Positions 57,471-64,000 of a stretch of 64,000 nucleotides of DNA are shown one piece after another. The notes below the pieces were generated by a model. That model was not told where the DNA came from and did no database searches. It saw only the letters and a list, made by a program, of their open reading frames with translations. Made by a program: the position numbers and the translations under genes. How positions within the stretch are numbered: the stretch's first letter is position 1; each line of letters starts with the position of its first letter. This DNA is from Clostridium sp. TW13 (GTDB lineage Bacteria; Bacillota; Clostridia; Clostridiales; Clostridiaceae): positions 3,546,516 to 3,610,515 of the forward strand of contig NZ_BROD01000001.1 in NCBI RefSeq assembly GCF_024345225.1, in the 5' to 3' direction.

Positions 57471-58202
57471 ATGAATCCATCAAAAAAACTTATATACATA
57501 TTTTTTGTAATTTTTATTTCTTTATTAGGCTTTATATGCGGTATTTATTTTGATTATTTAGTTTCTATAAATAAATTATCACCTGTAGTTTCATCTGTCT
57601 ATAAGTTACCCTTTAAAGGAAGAATCGTTACCTATGGTAAGCCAGTATCTTATTCTGGTTTAGTTCCTGTAGTGGATTATGATCCTAGTCTAAAAATAGA
57701 TTTAAGATATGCTACAACTAACAATTTTACAGGTAAGGTTGTTTACCCAAAACCTGTATGCTTATTGCAAAAAAATACTCTAGATAAATTAATAGAATGT
57801 AACAATGATTTAAAAAAGCAAGGTTATAGAATAAAAATCTGGGATGCTTATAGACCTGCTGATGTTCAAAAGTACTTTTGGAGTATAGTAAAGGACAGAA
57901 GATTTATAGCTGATCCATATCTTCATGGGTCAAGACACAATAGAGGTTGCGCTGTAGATATTACTCTTGTAGATGAGAATGGTAAAGAGTTAGAAATGCC
58001 TACAGGTTTTGATGAATTTAGCACTGCTGCTTATAGAAATAATCCTAATATGAGTGCAACTGCGAAGAAAAATCTTGATTTGTTAACTAGCACTATGATC
58101 AAACATGGATTTAAACCTATAGAAACAGAATGGTGGCATTTCGATGATTCTGAAGCAGATAAATACCCTATATTGAATATCCCACTAGATGAAATTCAAT
58201 AA
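57471..58202 (+). CDS. Membrane-anchored D-Ala-D-Ala dipeptidase, VanX/DdpX type
   Basis: In this 243-residue protein, a membrane anchor or signal lies at 7-27. The peptidase domain follows with IDLRYATTNNFTGK, KIWDAYRPADVQKYFW, the zinc site SRHNRGCAVDITLVD and EWWHFDD. This M15D pattern cleaves free D-Ala-D-Ala. No VanH, VanA or VanR/S genes are adjacent, so vancomycin resistance cannot be inferred; wall recycling or spore-wall turnover is more likely. The ribosome site is AAAGGA, about 14 bases from ATG, somewhat far. Confidence 0.88.
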   Translation: MNPSKKLIYIFFVIFISLLGFICGIYFDYLVSINKLSPVVSSVYKLPFKGRIVTYGKPVSYSGLVPVVDYDPSLKIDLRYATTNNFTGKVVYPKPVCLLQKNTLDKLIECNNDLKKQGYRIKIWDAYRPADVQKYFWSIVKDRRFIADPYLHGSRHNRGCAVDITLVDENGKELEMPTGFDEFSTAAYRNNPNMSATAKKNLDLLTSTMIKHGFKPIETEWWHFDDSEADKYPILNIPLDEIQ

Positions 58203-58204
58203 AA

Positions 58205-58236
58205 AACTATAGGATAATAAATATTATCCTATAGTT
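58205..58236. terminator. Terminator between the dipeptidase and DUF1836 genes
   Basis: The perfect 15-base stem AACTATAGGATAATA / TATTATCCTATAGTT has a T-run on the minus side. Confidence 0.75.
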
Positions 58237-58263
58237 AAACATAATTTTTATATACTATATTTT

Positions 58264-58854
58264 TTATTCAATATCATATTCTTTTACTATCTTCTGGACC
58301 AATTTTTTGATGACAGATGCCTGAGCTATTAATGTCATGACCATCAAAAAAATTCTAATTCTTTCTTCATCTTTTCCTTCTAAATTCAATGACTTAACTC
58401 TTTCTTCCAGTTTGCTTTCATTAAATAATGGTGCAGTAAGAAATTCTGAAAGACTCTCATCTTGTATATCCGCAAAAATTTTATAGGCATCTTCCCATGA
58501 AATTATATCATCATTTCTATCATTAATTTCATTAAATGCTAATTTCATTACCTTTTTCATTTCTTCTGTAGTTAGTATTGGTCTCATGTAACTAAGTAAT
58601 ACCAACTGAGCTAAGTGAACCTTTGTATATCCTCTTTTTTTCCCATCCTCTGGTTTGGTGATTACCTCACTTTTAATATAATTTTGCACTATGTTATTTG
58701 TATATTTTTCATCAGTAAATTTATCATTTAGATAATCAATAACCTGTGATAAAAACAAATCATACTTAGGTAAATCCTCATAAGGTACTAAGTTATTGTT
58801 GGAAATCTCTTCAGCCAATTTTATAATATCATTTATTGTAAAAGTATCTTCCAT
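58264..58854 (-). CDS. DUF1836 family protein
   Basis: This 196-residue all-alpha protein contains KYDLFLSQVIDYLNDKF, KKRGYTKVHLAQLVLLSYM and RPILTTEEMKKVMKLAF. The first ~100 residues have the helix-turn-helix-like layout described for DUF1836, so a DNA-binding role is possible but not proven. ATG follows AGAGGTGATAGG. It is transcribed alone, next to the DnaA-box region. Confidence 0.85.
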   Translation of the reverse strand: MEDTFTINDIIKLAEEISNNNLVPYEDLPKYDLFLSQVIDYLNDKFTDEKYTNNIVQNYIKSEVITKPEDGKKRGYTKVHLAQLVLLSYMRPILTTEEMKKVMKLAFNEINDRNDDIISWEDAYKIFADIQDESLSEFLTAPLFNESKLEERVKSLNLEGKDEERIRIFLMVMTLIAQASVIKKLVQKIVKEYDIE

Positions 58855-58981
58855 ATCCTATCACCTCTTCTATAAAATACTCTACACCTGTATTATATAG
58901 TATGCATAACCTTTTTACAAGTTACCACAATCTGTTTTTGTGTTTTAATTTCTTTTTGTAATCTACGACAATGCGCCTAAG

Positions 58982-59102
58982 TTATTCACAACTTATCAAC
59001 AATATATGTTGATAAGTTGTGAATCCTGTTGAAAATAATATTACAAATTTAAATTTTTTCAGTACTTGTACACATTATCCACAGCAGTATGTGGATAATG
59101 TG
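58982..59102. promoter_or_regulatory. Cluster of DnaA-box-like inverted repeats
   Basis: The first repeat has 18-base arms (58984-59001 and 59007-59024) and contains TTATTCACA and TTATCAACA with their mirror images. The second has 13-base arms (59071-59083 and 59090-59102) and contains two perfect nonamers TTATCCACA (59075-59083, and reversed at 59090-59098). Consensus DnaA boxes in Gram-positives are TTATCCACA. There is no T-run, so they are not terminators. Confidence 0.65.
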
Positions 59103-59550
59103 TTGATTTGTTGTGGAACAGCTGTGTCTTAATAATAAATTAATCAACAAAATACGCTCTAATATATGTTTATAACTATCTATTTAACAAATTATTTTTT
59201 TTATATAATTAACTATGCAAAAATACTCGTAAAATGATAGCTTAACCTAGTATAAATACTAATTTTACATTCTAACTTTTCTAAAAAATTCTAGTTAAAT
59301 GATAAAATTAATACTTATTTCAATAATATTTGATATCTTGGTAAAAAACATTGGCAAAAAATATGAAATATACTACATGAGTAATCGTTTATTTTAAATT
59401 CGACATTCTTTTTTATTATTCCATCATATTACTTTAATTTTTTTTTTAATATTGTAAGCAGATTTTTAGCTTTTTTTTTACCTTTTTTGATAACTTAAGT
59501 GTACAAGCCATTCTAAGAAAAATTTTTTTCTCCTTTTTTTTAAATTACTA

Positions 59551-59579
59551 TTGACTTTACAAAAAAATGGTAGTATATT
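59551..59579 (+). promoter_or_regulatory. abrB promoter P1
   Basis: TTGACT (59551-59556), a 17-base spacer and TATATT (59574-59579) lie 144 bases before the abrB start. Confidence 0.65.
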
Positions 59580-59632
59580 TTACCTATAAGAATTTTTATT
59601 TTAAAAAAAATATATTATTTTTTGGAAATGTA

Positions 59633-59661
59633 TTGACTTTATATTACAAGTTTGTTAGTAT
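59633..59661 (+). promoter_or_regulatory. abrB promoter P2
   Basis: TTGACT (59633-59638), a 17-base spacer and TAGTAT (59656-59661) lie 61 bases before the abrB start. Confidence 0.65.
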
Positions 59662-59674
59662 TATTCTTGTATTT

Positions 59675-59681
59675 TGTCGAA
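59675..59681 (+). promoter_or_regulatory. Candidate Spo0A box over the abrB transcription start
   Basis: TGTCGAA, within TTTTGTCGAAG, matches the 0A-box consensus. It lies just downstream of promoter P2, where bound Spo0A~P would block transcription, as in B. subtilis abrB. An inverted copy (TTCGACA) is at 59399-59405. Confidence 0.6.
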
Positions 59682-59722
59682 GTATGTATTTTAAAATATG
59701 TAATTTTAAGGAGGAAAAAATA

Positions 59723-59968
59723 ATGAAATCAACAGGTGTAGTAAGAAGAGTAGACGAATTAGGAAGAATAGTTATTCCTATAGAATTAAGAAGAACTTTA
59801 GATATAGCAGAAAAGGATGCTCTAGAAATATATGTAGATGGTGAACAAATAATTTTAAAGAAATATGAACCAGCTTGTATATTCTGCGGAGACGCTAGAG
59901 ATGTTATTAACTACAAAGGTAAGAATATCTGCAAAAGCTGTTTAAATGAAATAAAAGAAAATAGATAA
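59723..59968 (+). CDS. abrB: AbrB-family transition-state regulator
   Basis: ATG at 59723 follows AAGGAGG and gives 81 residues. The N-terminal swapped-hairpin AbrB fold reads MKSTGVVRRVDELGRIVIPI, then ELRRTLDIAEKDALEIYVDG. The C-terminus has a CIFCG ... CKSC cysteine pair set (residues ~52-76), common in clostridial AbrB proteins and perhaps metal-binding. In B. subtilis, AbrB represses stationary-phase and sporulation genes. It has two promoters and a Spo0A box upstream and a strong bidirectional terminator after it. Confidence 0.94.
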   Translation: MKSTGVVRRVDELGRIVIPIELRRTLDIAEKDALEIYVDGEQIILKKYEPACIFCGDARDVINYKGKNICKSCLNEIKENR

Positions 59969-59972
59969 TATA

Positions 59973-60013
59973 AAAAAAAGACACAACTTATAAAATAAGT
60001 TGTGTCTTTTTTA
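59973..60013. terminator. Bidirectional terminator of abrB and rsmI
   Basis: AAAAGACACAACTTA / TAAGTTGTGTCTTTT has A/T runs on both sides between the converging genes. Confidence 0.88.
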
Positions 60014-60020
60014 TATCCTT

Positions 60021-60860
60021 TTATATTTCTAACGAATATTTATAAACTTCTGATTTTTGTATTCCTCTGTCTTTTGCCACTTTCTTTATAGCTTCCTTCT
60101 TTGATAACCCCTCTTTTATATAATTCTTAATGTGTTGTTCAATCGTAAAGTTTTCCCACATAGCTTTATTTTCTTGCTCTATTTCTTCTTCACTTTTACC
60201 ATTAACAACTAAAACAAATTCTCCCCTAGGAGCTTTATTTTTAAAGTATTCAATAGCAGCCTCTATTGTTCCTCTATAAATTTCCTCATGTAATTTTGTT
60301 AATTCTCTGCAAACAGCTATCTGCCTATTTCCTAACCCATCAGAAAGGAATGTTAATGTCTCCAACAATCTATGTGGTGCTTCATAAAATATTAACGTTT
60401 CTTTCAAATTCTTAATGTCTGATATTATTGGATTTCTCTCTTTATTTTCTCTTGGCAAAAATCCTTTAAATAGAAATCCTCTAGTGTCCAATCCTGAATT
60501 AACTAACGCAGTTGTAATTGCAGTAGCACCAGGTAAAACTTCAAAATCTATATTTTCTTCTATACATTTTTTTATAATAACACTTCCTGGATCAGATATT
60601 CCTGGTGTTCCAGCATCACTAACTAGTGCTACATTCTTGCCTTCTTTTAATATAGACAATAAATCTAAACTCTTTCCTTGTTCATTATGTTGATGATAAC
60701 TTATTAAAGATTTCTTTATTTCAAAGTGATTTAGTAATTTTAATGTCTGCCTTGTGTCCTCTGCTGCAACGTAATCACTGTCTTTTAGTACCTGCAATGC
60801 TCTTAGAGTTATATCACCTAAATTTCCTATTGGAGTTGGTACTATGTATAACTTTCCCAT
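60021..60860 (-). CDS. rsmI: 16S rRNA (cytidine-2'-O)-methyltransferase
   Basis: This 279-residue tetrapyrrole-methylase-fold protein has LYIVPTPIGNLGDITLRALQ at the start, then EDTRQTLKLLNHF, ALVSDAGTPGISDPG and FYEAPHRLLETL. It modifies C1402 of 16S rRNA together with RsmH, fine-tuning decoding. Its ribosome site GGGAGG lies in the end of the yabB gene, from which it is two bases away; the two form an operon, as in B. subtilis yabB-yazA-rsmI. Confidence 0.95.
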   Translation of the reverse strand: MGKLYIVPTPIGNLGDITLRALQVLKDSDYVAAEDTRQTLKLLNHFEIKKSLISYHQHNEQGKSLDLLSILKEGKNVALVSDAGTPGISDPGSVIIKKCIEENIDFEVLPGATAITTALVNSGLDTRGFLFKGFLPRENKERNPIISDIKNLKETLIFYEAPHRLLETLTFLSDGLGNRQIAVCRELTKLHEEIYRGTIEAAIEYFKNKAPRGEFVLVVNGKSEEEIEQENKAMWENFTIEQHIKNYIKEGLSKKEAIKKVAKDRGIQKSEVYKYSLEI

Positions 60861-60862
60861 AA

Positions 60863-61618
60863 TTAAGACCTCCCATATATCTTATCTATTTCTTCACTAT
60901 ATTTACCTTCATCATTATAAACATATAATGGCTTCTCAAATTTTAGGAATGCACCTCCATCGCGTTGCCCTTCTACAAGGACTATGTTAGGAGCCTTTTG
61001 AGAATTAGGGTGCACTAGTCTGATTCTCTTAGGTTCAATTCTATGCTTTCTCATAAGACAAAGAATATCAGCTAAGCGTTCTGGTCTATGAACCATATAT
61101 AACCTTCCATTATCCTTTAAAATCTTTCTAGAGGCTATTATAACATCTTCTAATGTGCATAAAACCTCATGTCTAGCAATCGCTAATTTATCCTTTGGAT
61201 TCTTTATCCCTGAGCTCATAAGTTTATATGGAGGATTAACTGTTACTACGTCAGCTTTTTCTACCTGGTGCAATGCTGAAAGATTTTTTAAATCTTCACA
61301 AATAAACTGAACCCTATCATCTAAATTATTGATTTTAACACTTCTATTAGCCATATCAACAAAATCTTCTTGTATCTCAATTCCTAATATAGATCTTGCT
61401 TCTGTTTTCCCAGCTATCACAAATGGTACAATTCCTGTGCCAGTGCACAAATCAATAACTGTGCTATTTCTTTTAATGTTTGCAAAATTAGCTAATAACA
61501 CTGCATCTACACCAAATCTAAAGGCATCTTTTTTTTGTATTATATGTATTCCTTTCAATTGAAGATCATCTAAAGTTTCATCTTCATATATTAAATCATT
61601 TTTATCAATTTCCTTCAT
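60863..61618 (-). CDS. tRNA1(Val) adenine-N6 methyltransferase-like protein (YabB/TrmN6)
   Basis: This 251-residue protein has FRFGVDAVLLANFA near residue 35, the SAM motif VIDLCTGTGIVPFVIAG, and the N6-adenine methyltransferase motif VTVNPPYKLMSSG. HEVLCTLEDVIIASRKIL follows. YabB-type enzymes methylate A37 of tRNA-Val in E. coli; the clostridial substrate is assumed. ATG follows GGAGAATTGC. It is the first gene ahead of rsmI. Confidence 0.9.
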   Translation of the reverse strand: MKEIDKNDLIYEDETLDDLQLKGIHIIQKKDAFRFGVDAVLLANFANIKRNSTVIDLCTGTGIVPFVIAGKTEARSILGIEIQEDFVDMANRSVKINNLDDRVQFICEDLKNLSALHQVEKADVVTVNPPYKLMSSGIKNPKDKLAIARHEVLCTLEDVIIASRKILKDNGRLYMVHRPERLADILCLMRKHRIEPKRIRLVHPNSQKAPNIVLVEGQRDGGAFLKFEKPLYVYNDEGKYSEEIDKIYGRS

Positions 61619-61715
61619 TGCAATTCTCCATACTTTTTTATTTTAACTACATTTATTATAAACTAATATTGTTATATTAACAAAACTAGATTTTAACACT
61701 CTTAATAAATTTATA

Positions 61716-61765
61716 TAAAAAAAATAAGAATCAAGTTCAAAATATAAAATTCAAACTTGATTCTT
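61716..61765 (-). terminator. Terminator of the NlpC/P60 gene
   Basis: AAGAATCAAGTT / AACTTGATTCTT is followed by T residues on the minus strand, 14 bases past the stop. Confidence 0.8.
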
Positions 61766-61778
61766 TAACTAATCTTAT

Positions 61779-63035
61779 TTAATGAAGTATTCTTCTTGCA
61801 CTTGAATACTCATATATAGGTCCAACAGTAACAGTTTCTCCTGGTCTTGGAGCGTGTATCATTTGTCCATTTCCAACATAAATTCCTACATGTTGCACGC
61901 CTCTTGTAAAGATTAAATCACCAGGCTTTAAATCTGAATAAGATACTGGAGTCCCATGTTCTATCTGTGTATAAGTATCTCCTCCAATATCTATTCCTAA
62001 GTGTCTGTATACATAAGAAGTAAAACCCGAACAATCAAATGAATCTGGACCCTTAGCTGCCCAAACATATGGTTTTCCTATAAACTTATATGCATAATTT
62101 AACAATGTTGACGCATCACCACTTGCCACAGAGTTCCCTCTATTTACATTGCTTGAATCCGCATTTGATTGTGATTGTGATTGTGATTGTGCAGCATCTC
62201 TTTGTTTAATTATATCTTGAGCCTTATCGATATATTGCTTAGCTTGGTCATCAACTTCTTTAAGGCTAATATTGCCTCTAGCTGAGTGTATCATTTCAAT
62301 AGCTGATCTTAAATCTGAAGTACTACTTGAAGAATTATTTATTATAGAAATAGGATAATCAAGTAATGCTTTTTCGCTTGAAGCCAAATCTCCAACAACC
62401 TTCTTCTTTTCTTCTTGAAGTTGATCAACATCTTTCTGTTGTTCATCCTTCATTGTTTGAAGTTGTGCAGCCTTGGACTTATTATCGTCATTAATCTTAA
62501 CAATTTCATCCTGTTTTGCTTGTAAAGAATTCACTTTCGAATCAAGTAACTCTTTTTGACTTTTTATATCATTAATAACTTGCTTGTCTAATGACATTAC
62601 ATTACCAACAGCTTGAATCTTATCAATTAAGTCACTTAAACTTGAGGCACTGAATATTAAAGATAGATAATCTGTCTCTCCTCCAGATTTATATATCTTT
62701 CGCATCCTTGAACCAAAGGCATCTTCCTTTTTATCTAAGTCTTCCTTAATTTTTTTAATTTCTTCTTGAGTTGATACTATTTGGACTTTTATATCCTCTA
62801 TTTTCTTATCATTCTTGTCTATTTCAGCCATTAATGGTTGTATTTTATCTGTCAACGCATCTATCTTTGCAGTTATATCATTAATTTTACTGTTAACATC
62901 ATCTAGCTTCTTTTTATCTTGTTCAATTTGTTGCTTTTGAGTACTTGTATCTGTATTTGGAGCTGCAAAAGCCACTTGGCTCATTCCTGTTAGTAAGCTT
63001 AAAGTCACAAGTACTGAAATCGTCTTCTTTTTCAT
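61779..63035 (-). CDS. Secreted coiled-coil NlpC/P60 cell-wall endopeptidase
   Basis: In this 418-residue protein, a signal peptide ends near QVAFAAPN. Residues ~30-235 form a long coiled coil (DVNSKINDITAKIDALTDKI; DDNKSKAAQLQTMKDEQQKD), like CwlO/PcsB enzymes that are regulated by FtsEX. A low-complexity linker with SQSQSQSQS follows, then an NlpC/P60 domain at ~305-418 with DCSGFTSYV (catalytic Cys), HVGIYVGNGQMIHAP (His) and a third polar residue. It cleaves gamma-D-Glu-diaminopimelate links. No strong ribosome site precedes ATG at 63035; a GGGGGGAG lies 45 bases away, beyond a hairpin. FtsEX is encoded at 44.6-46.2 kb. Confidence 0.92.
   Translation of the reverse strand: MKKKTISVLVTLSLLTGMSQVAFAAPNTDTSTQKQQIEQDKKKLDDVNSKINDITAKIDALTDKIQPLMAEIDKNDKKIEDIKVQIVSTQEEIKKIKEDLDKKEDAFGSRMRKIYKSGGETDYLSLIFSASSLSDLIDKIQAVGNVMSLDKQVINDIKSQKELLDSKVNSLQAKQDEIVKINDDNKSKAAQLQTMKDEQQKDVDQLQEEKKKVVGDLASSEKALLDYPISIINNSSSSTSDLRSAIEMIHSARGNISLKEVDDQAKQYIDKAQDIIKQRDAAQSQSQSQSNADSSNVNRGNSVASGDASTLLNYAYKFIGKPYVWAAKGPDSFDCSGFTSYVYRHLGIDIGGDTYTQIEHGTPVSYSDLKPGDLIFTRGVQHVGIYVGNGQMIHAPRPGETVTVGPIYEYSSARRILH
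62166..62189. repeat. Four tandem TGATTG hexamers in the linker of the NlpC/P60 gene
   Basis: Four perfect copies of a six-base unit encode the Ser-Gln repeats. Gain or loss of units would change the linker by two residues without a frameshift. Confidence 0.85.
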
Positions 63036-63050
63036 AACTACTATTGCTCA

Positions 63051-63073
63051 TTGTATATACGACATATATACAA
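63051..63073 (-). promoter_or_regulatory. Leader hairpin before the NlpC/P60 start
   Basis: TTGTATATA-CGACA-TATATACAA, read on either strand, lies 16 bases before the start codon and between it and the only GGGGGGAG stretch. Confidence 0.45.
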
Positions 63074-63100
63074 CGAACTACTCTCCCCCCTAACACATTC

Positions 63101-63117
63101 ATTACAATTTAATTACA
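63101..63117 (-). promoter_or_regulatory. WalR-type direct repeat
   Basis: On the minus strand TGTAAT-TAAAT-TGTAAT matches the known WalR box TGTWAH-N5-TGTWAH exactly. WalRK controls wall hydrolases in Bacillus, including cwlO. It lies next to a TATAAT at 63129-63124. Confidence 0.5.
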
Positions 63118-63377
63118 ATTCTTATTATAACATTAAATAGTATTAATAAACAACGGTAATGATTAACATTCTATCTAAAATCATTAACTTTTACAATTTA
63201 TTCATTAATTATAAACATGAAATAATAAATATATTATTGTTTTGAAATTATTTATATATTATGTTAATAATTTTATTATAACTCACTTTACCTTGAAATT
63301 CAAAAGTACATTGTATTAAAATAGTTATATGCGTTCAAGTTAATTTAAAAACCTATAATTTAAGGGAGGAATACTTT

Positions 63378-64000
63378 TTGTATAAATTTATTGAAACTAC
63401 TGAGGATAATATAAATTCATTTAATCTTAATAATTCTAAAGGACATATATTCCAAACGTCTTATTGGGCTTCTTTGAAAAAGGATTGGAAACATAAATAT
63501 ATAATAGGCTATGATGAATCTGATAATATAATTCTTACAGCAACCATGCTTCTTAGAAAAGCTCCATATATAAATGCATATATGGGTTATATACCAAGAG
63601 GCTTTATTTGTGATTATTCTAACAATAAAATATTAATTGATTTTACTGAATACCTAAGAGATTTTTCTAAGAGAAACAAAATTGCTTTTATTACTATAGA
63701 TCCAGATATTCATTTATCAGAAAACGAACAAATTATTTCTGAAGGAGAATCTACAAAAGAATTTTTAAGAAGTTTAGGTTATAAAAATTCCGACTCTAAA
63801 AACTTTGAAGGAATCCAACCAAACTTTGTTTTCAGACTGCCTCTAGAAGTTGGAGATGATAAAAACAAAATCAAAAATTCTACATTTAAAAACTTTTCAT
63901 CTAAAACAAGATATAATATAAAAGTTGCTGAAGATAGAGGTCTTATCTGTGAAGTATATGATAAAGAAAATCTTGATGAAGATGTATTAACTACTTTCCA
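63378..64000 (+). CDS. FemAB/Fmh-family peptidoglycan bridge aminoacyltransferase, 3' end cut by window
   Basis: TTG at 63378 lies eight bases after GGGAGG. The frame stays open to the right edge, 207 codons seen. FemAB-like features are FQTSYWASLKKDW near residue 25, MGYIPRGFICDY and the block FSSKTRYNIKVAEDRGL, which matches the family's aminoacyl-transferase region. Such enzymes add amino acids from aminoacyl-tRNA to lipid II bridges, or modify wall or secreted proteins. The substrate is unknown. It is divergent from the wall endopeptidase gene. Confidence 0.85.
   Translation, partial: MYKFIETTEDNINSFNLNNSKGHIFQTSYWASLKKDWKHKYIIGYDESDNIILTATMLLRKAPYINAYMGYIPRGFICDYSNNKILIDFTEYLRDFSKRNKIAFITIDPDIHLSENEQIISEGESTKEFLRSLGYKNSDSKNFEGIQPNFVFRLPLEVGDDKNKIKNSTFKNFSSKTRYNIKVAEDRGLICEVYDKENLDEDVLTTF

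Larger units (their letters stand above)
58855..59722. other. Long intergenic region before abrB
   Basis: This gap of about 870 bases contains the DnaA-box inverted repeats (58982-59102), then an extremely AT-rich stretch with long A and T runs (59110-59560), a TTCGACA heptamer (59399-59405), two tandem promoters (59551-59579; 59633-59661) and a Spo0A-type box (59675-59681). No real gene is present; an upstream open extension of AbrB lacks any start signal. Confidence 0.7.
63036..63377. other. Divergent intergenic region between NlpC/P60 and FemAB-like genes
   Basis: AT-rich. It contains a 9-base-arm hairpin (63051-63073), a WalR-like direct repeat (63101-63117) and a TATAAT (63129-63124, minus). 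Confidence 0.55.

Noticed and set aside
57471-58202. Vancomycin-resistance gene vanX
   Set aside because: The family match is to D-Ala-D-Ala dipeptidases in general; no vanH, vanA, vanR or vanS lies nearby.
58984-59024. Hairpin read as a transcription terminator
   Set aside because: Neither arm is followed by a T-run and the arms match DnaA boxes, so a DNA-binding function is more likely.
58982-59560. Chromosomal replication origin
   Set aside because: Box clusters and an AT-rich tract look origin-like, but dnaA, dnaN, rpmH and gyrB are absent. Other DnaA-binding roles are equally possible.
59567-59722. Upstream in-frame extension of AbrB
   Set aside because: It runs through both promoters and the Spo0A box; the true start at 59723 follows AAGGAGG.
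1-64000. CRISPR arrays, tRNA or rRNA genes, insertion sequences, prophage
   Set aside because: No regularly spaced direct repeats, no transposase or integrase motifs, and no cloverleaf or rRNA sequence were seen by eye.

Overview
The window is a stretch of low-GC clostridial chromosome. The base composition is strongly AT-rich, ribosome binding sites are strong AGGAGG types, and the gene order (rapZ-yvcK-whiA, FHA-SEDS-PBP, ftsEX-S41 peptidase-PDZ-uvrBA, pfkA-pyk, AbrB-rsmI-yabB) is typical of Clostridium sensu stricto. I cannot name the species. No rRNA, tRNA, CRISPR array, insertion sequence or prophage was seen. Almost everything is on the minus strand, so operons read from right to left. 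The exceptions are a secreted starch-binding-type protein (11971), a LytR-CpsA-Psr protein (53999), a VanX-type dipeptidase (57471), AbrB (59723) and a FemAB-type gene cut by the right edge.

Positions 1-16.5 kb are accessory: AraC-type regulators, a GNAT acetyltransferase, a secreted two-repeat protein, a membrane diguanylate cyclase, an Xre-TPR regulator coupled to an ABC exporter, a pair of large YhgE/Pip membrane proteins, a CBM21-like secreted protein, a GC-richer AraC-GyrI/DUF3788 pair that looks acquired, a methyltransferase, and an AraC-GGDEF fusion whose helix-turn-helix domain seems internally deleted.

Positions 16.5-49.3 kb are core: rlmD, a DUF1540 gene with a switch-like leader, pyk-pfkA (lower glycolysis), dnaE, a minimal chemotaxis receptor, whiA-yvcK-rapZ (envelope and division control), murB, uvrC, a PBP-SEDS-FHA cluster (septal or spore wall synthesis), uvrA-uvrB, a PDZ membrane protein, an S41 peptidase, ftsX-ftsE, a YitT protein and a split transketolase. 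Nucleotide excision repair (uvrA, uvrB, uvrC) is complete within about 10 kb and interleaved with cell-wall genes.

Positions 49.4-64 kb hold a mazEF toxin-antitoxin pair, a GerS/LolA-like lipid-facing protein, acpS, a DUF6514-like gene, a second Ssb, a YihY protein, envelope genes, a nuclease-helicase fusion, DUF1836, and then abrB-rsmI-yabB and a coiled-coil NlpC/P60 peptidase. The roughly 870-base gap before abrB holds inverted DnaA-box clusters, two near-consensus promoters and a Spo0A box.

The strongest points for follow-up are: (1) a leader before the DUF1540 gene in which a terminator, an antiterminator and a Shine-Dalgarno-blocking hairpin overlap and exclude each other; (2) uvrC, whose only plausible start is an AUU codon; (3) DnaA-box inverted repeats far from any dnaA gene; (4) Spo0A/abrB promoter architecture; (5) a WalR-type direct repeat before the NlpC/P60 gene; (6) an AraC-GGDEF protein lacking part of its DNA-binding domain. 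All names are by recognition of family motifs, without database searches.
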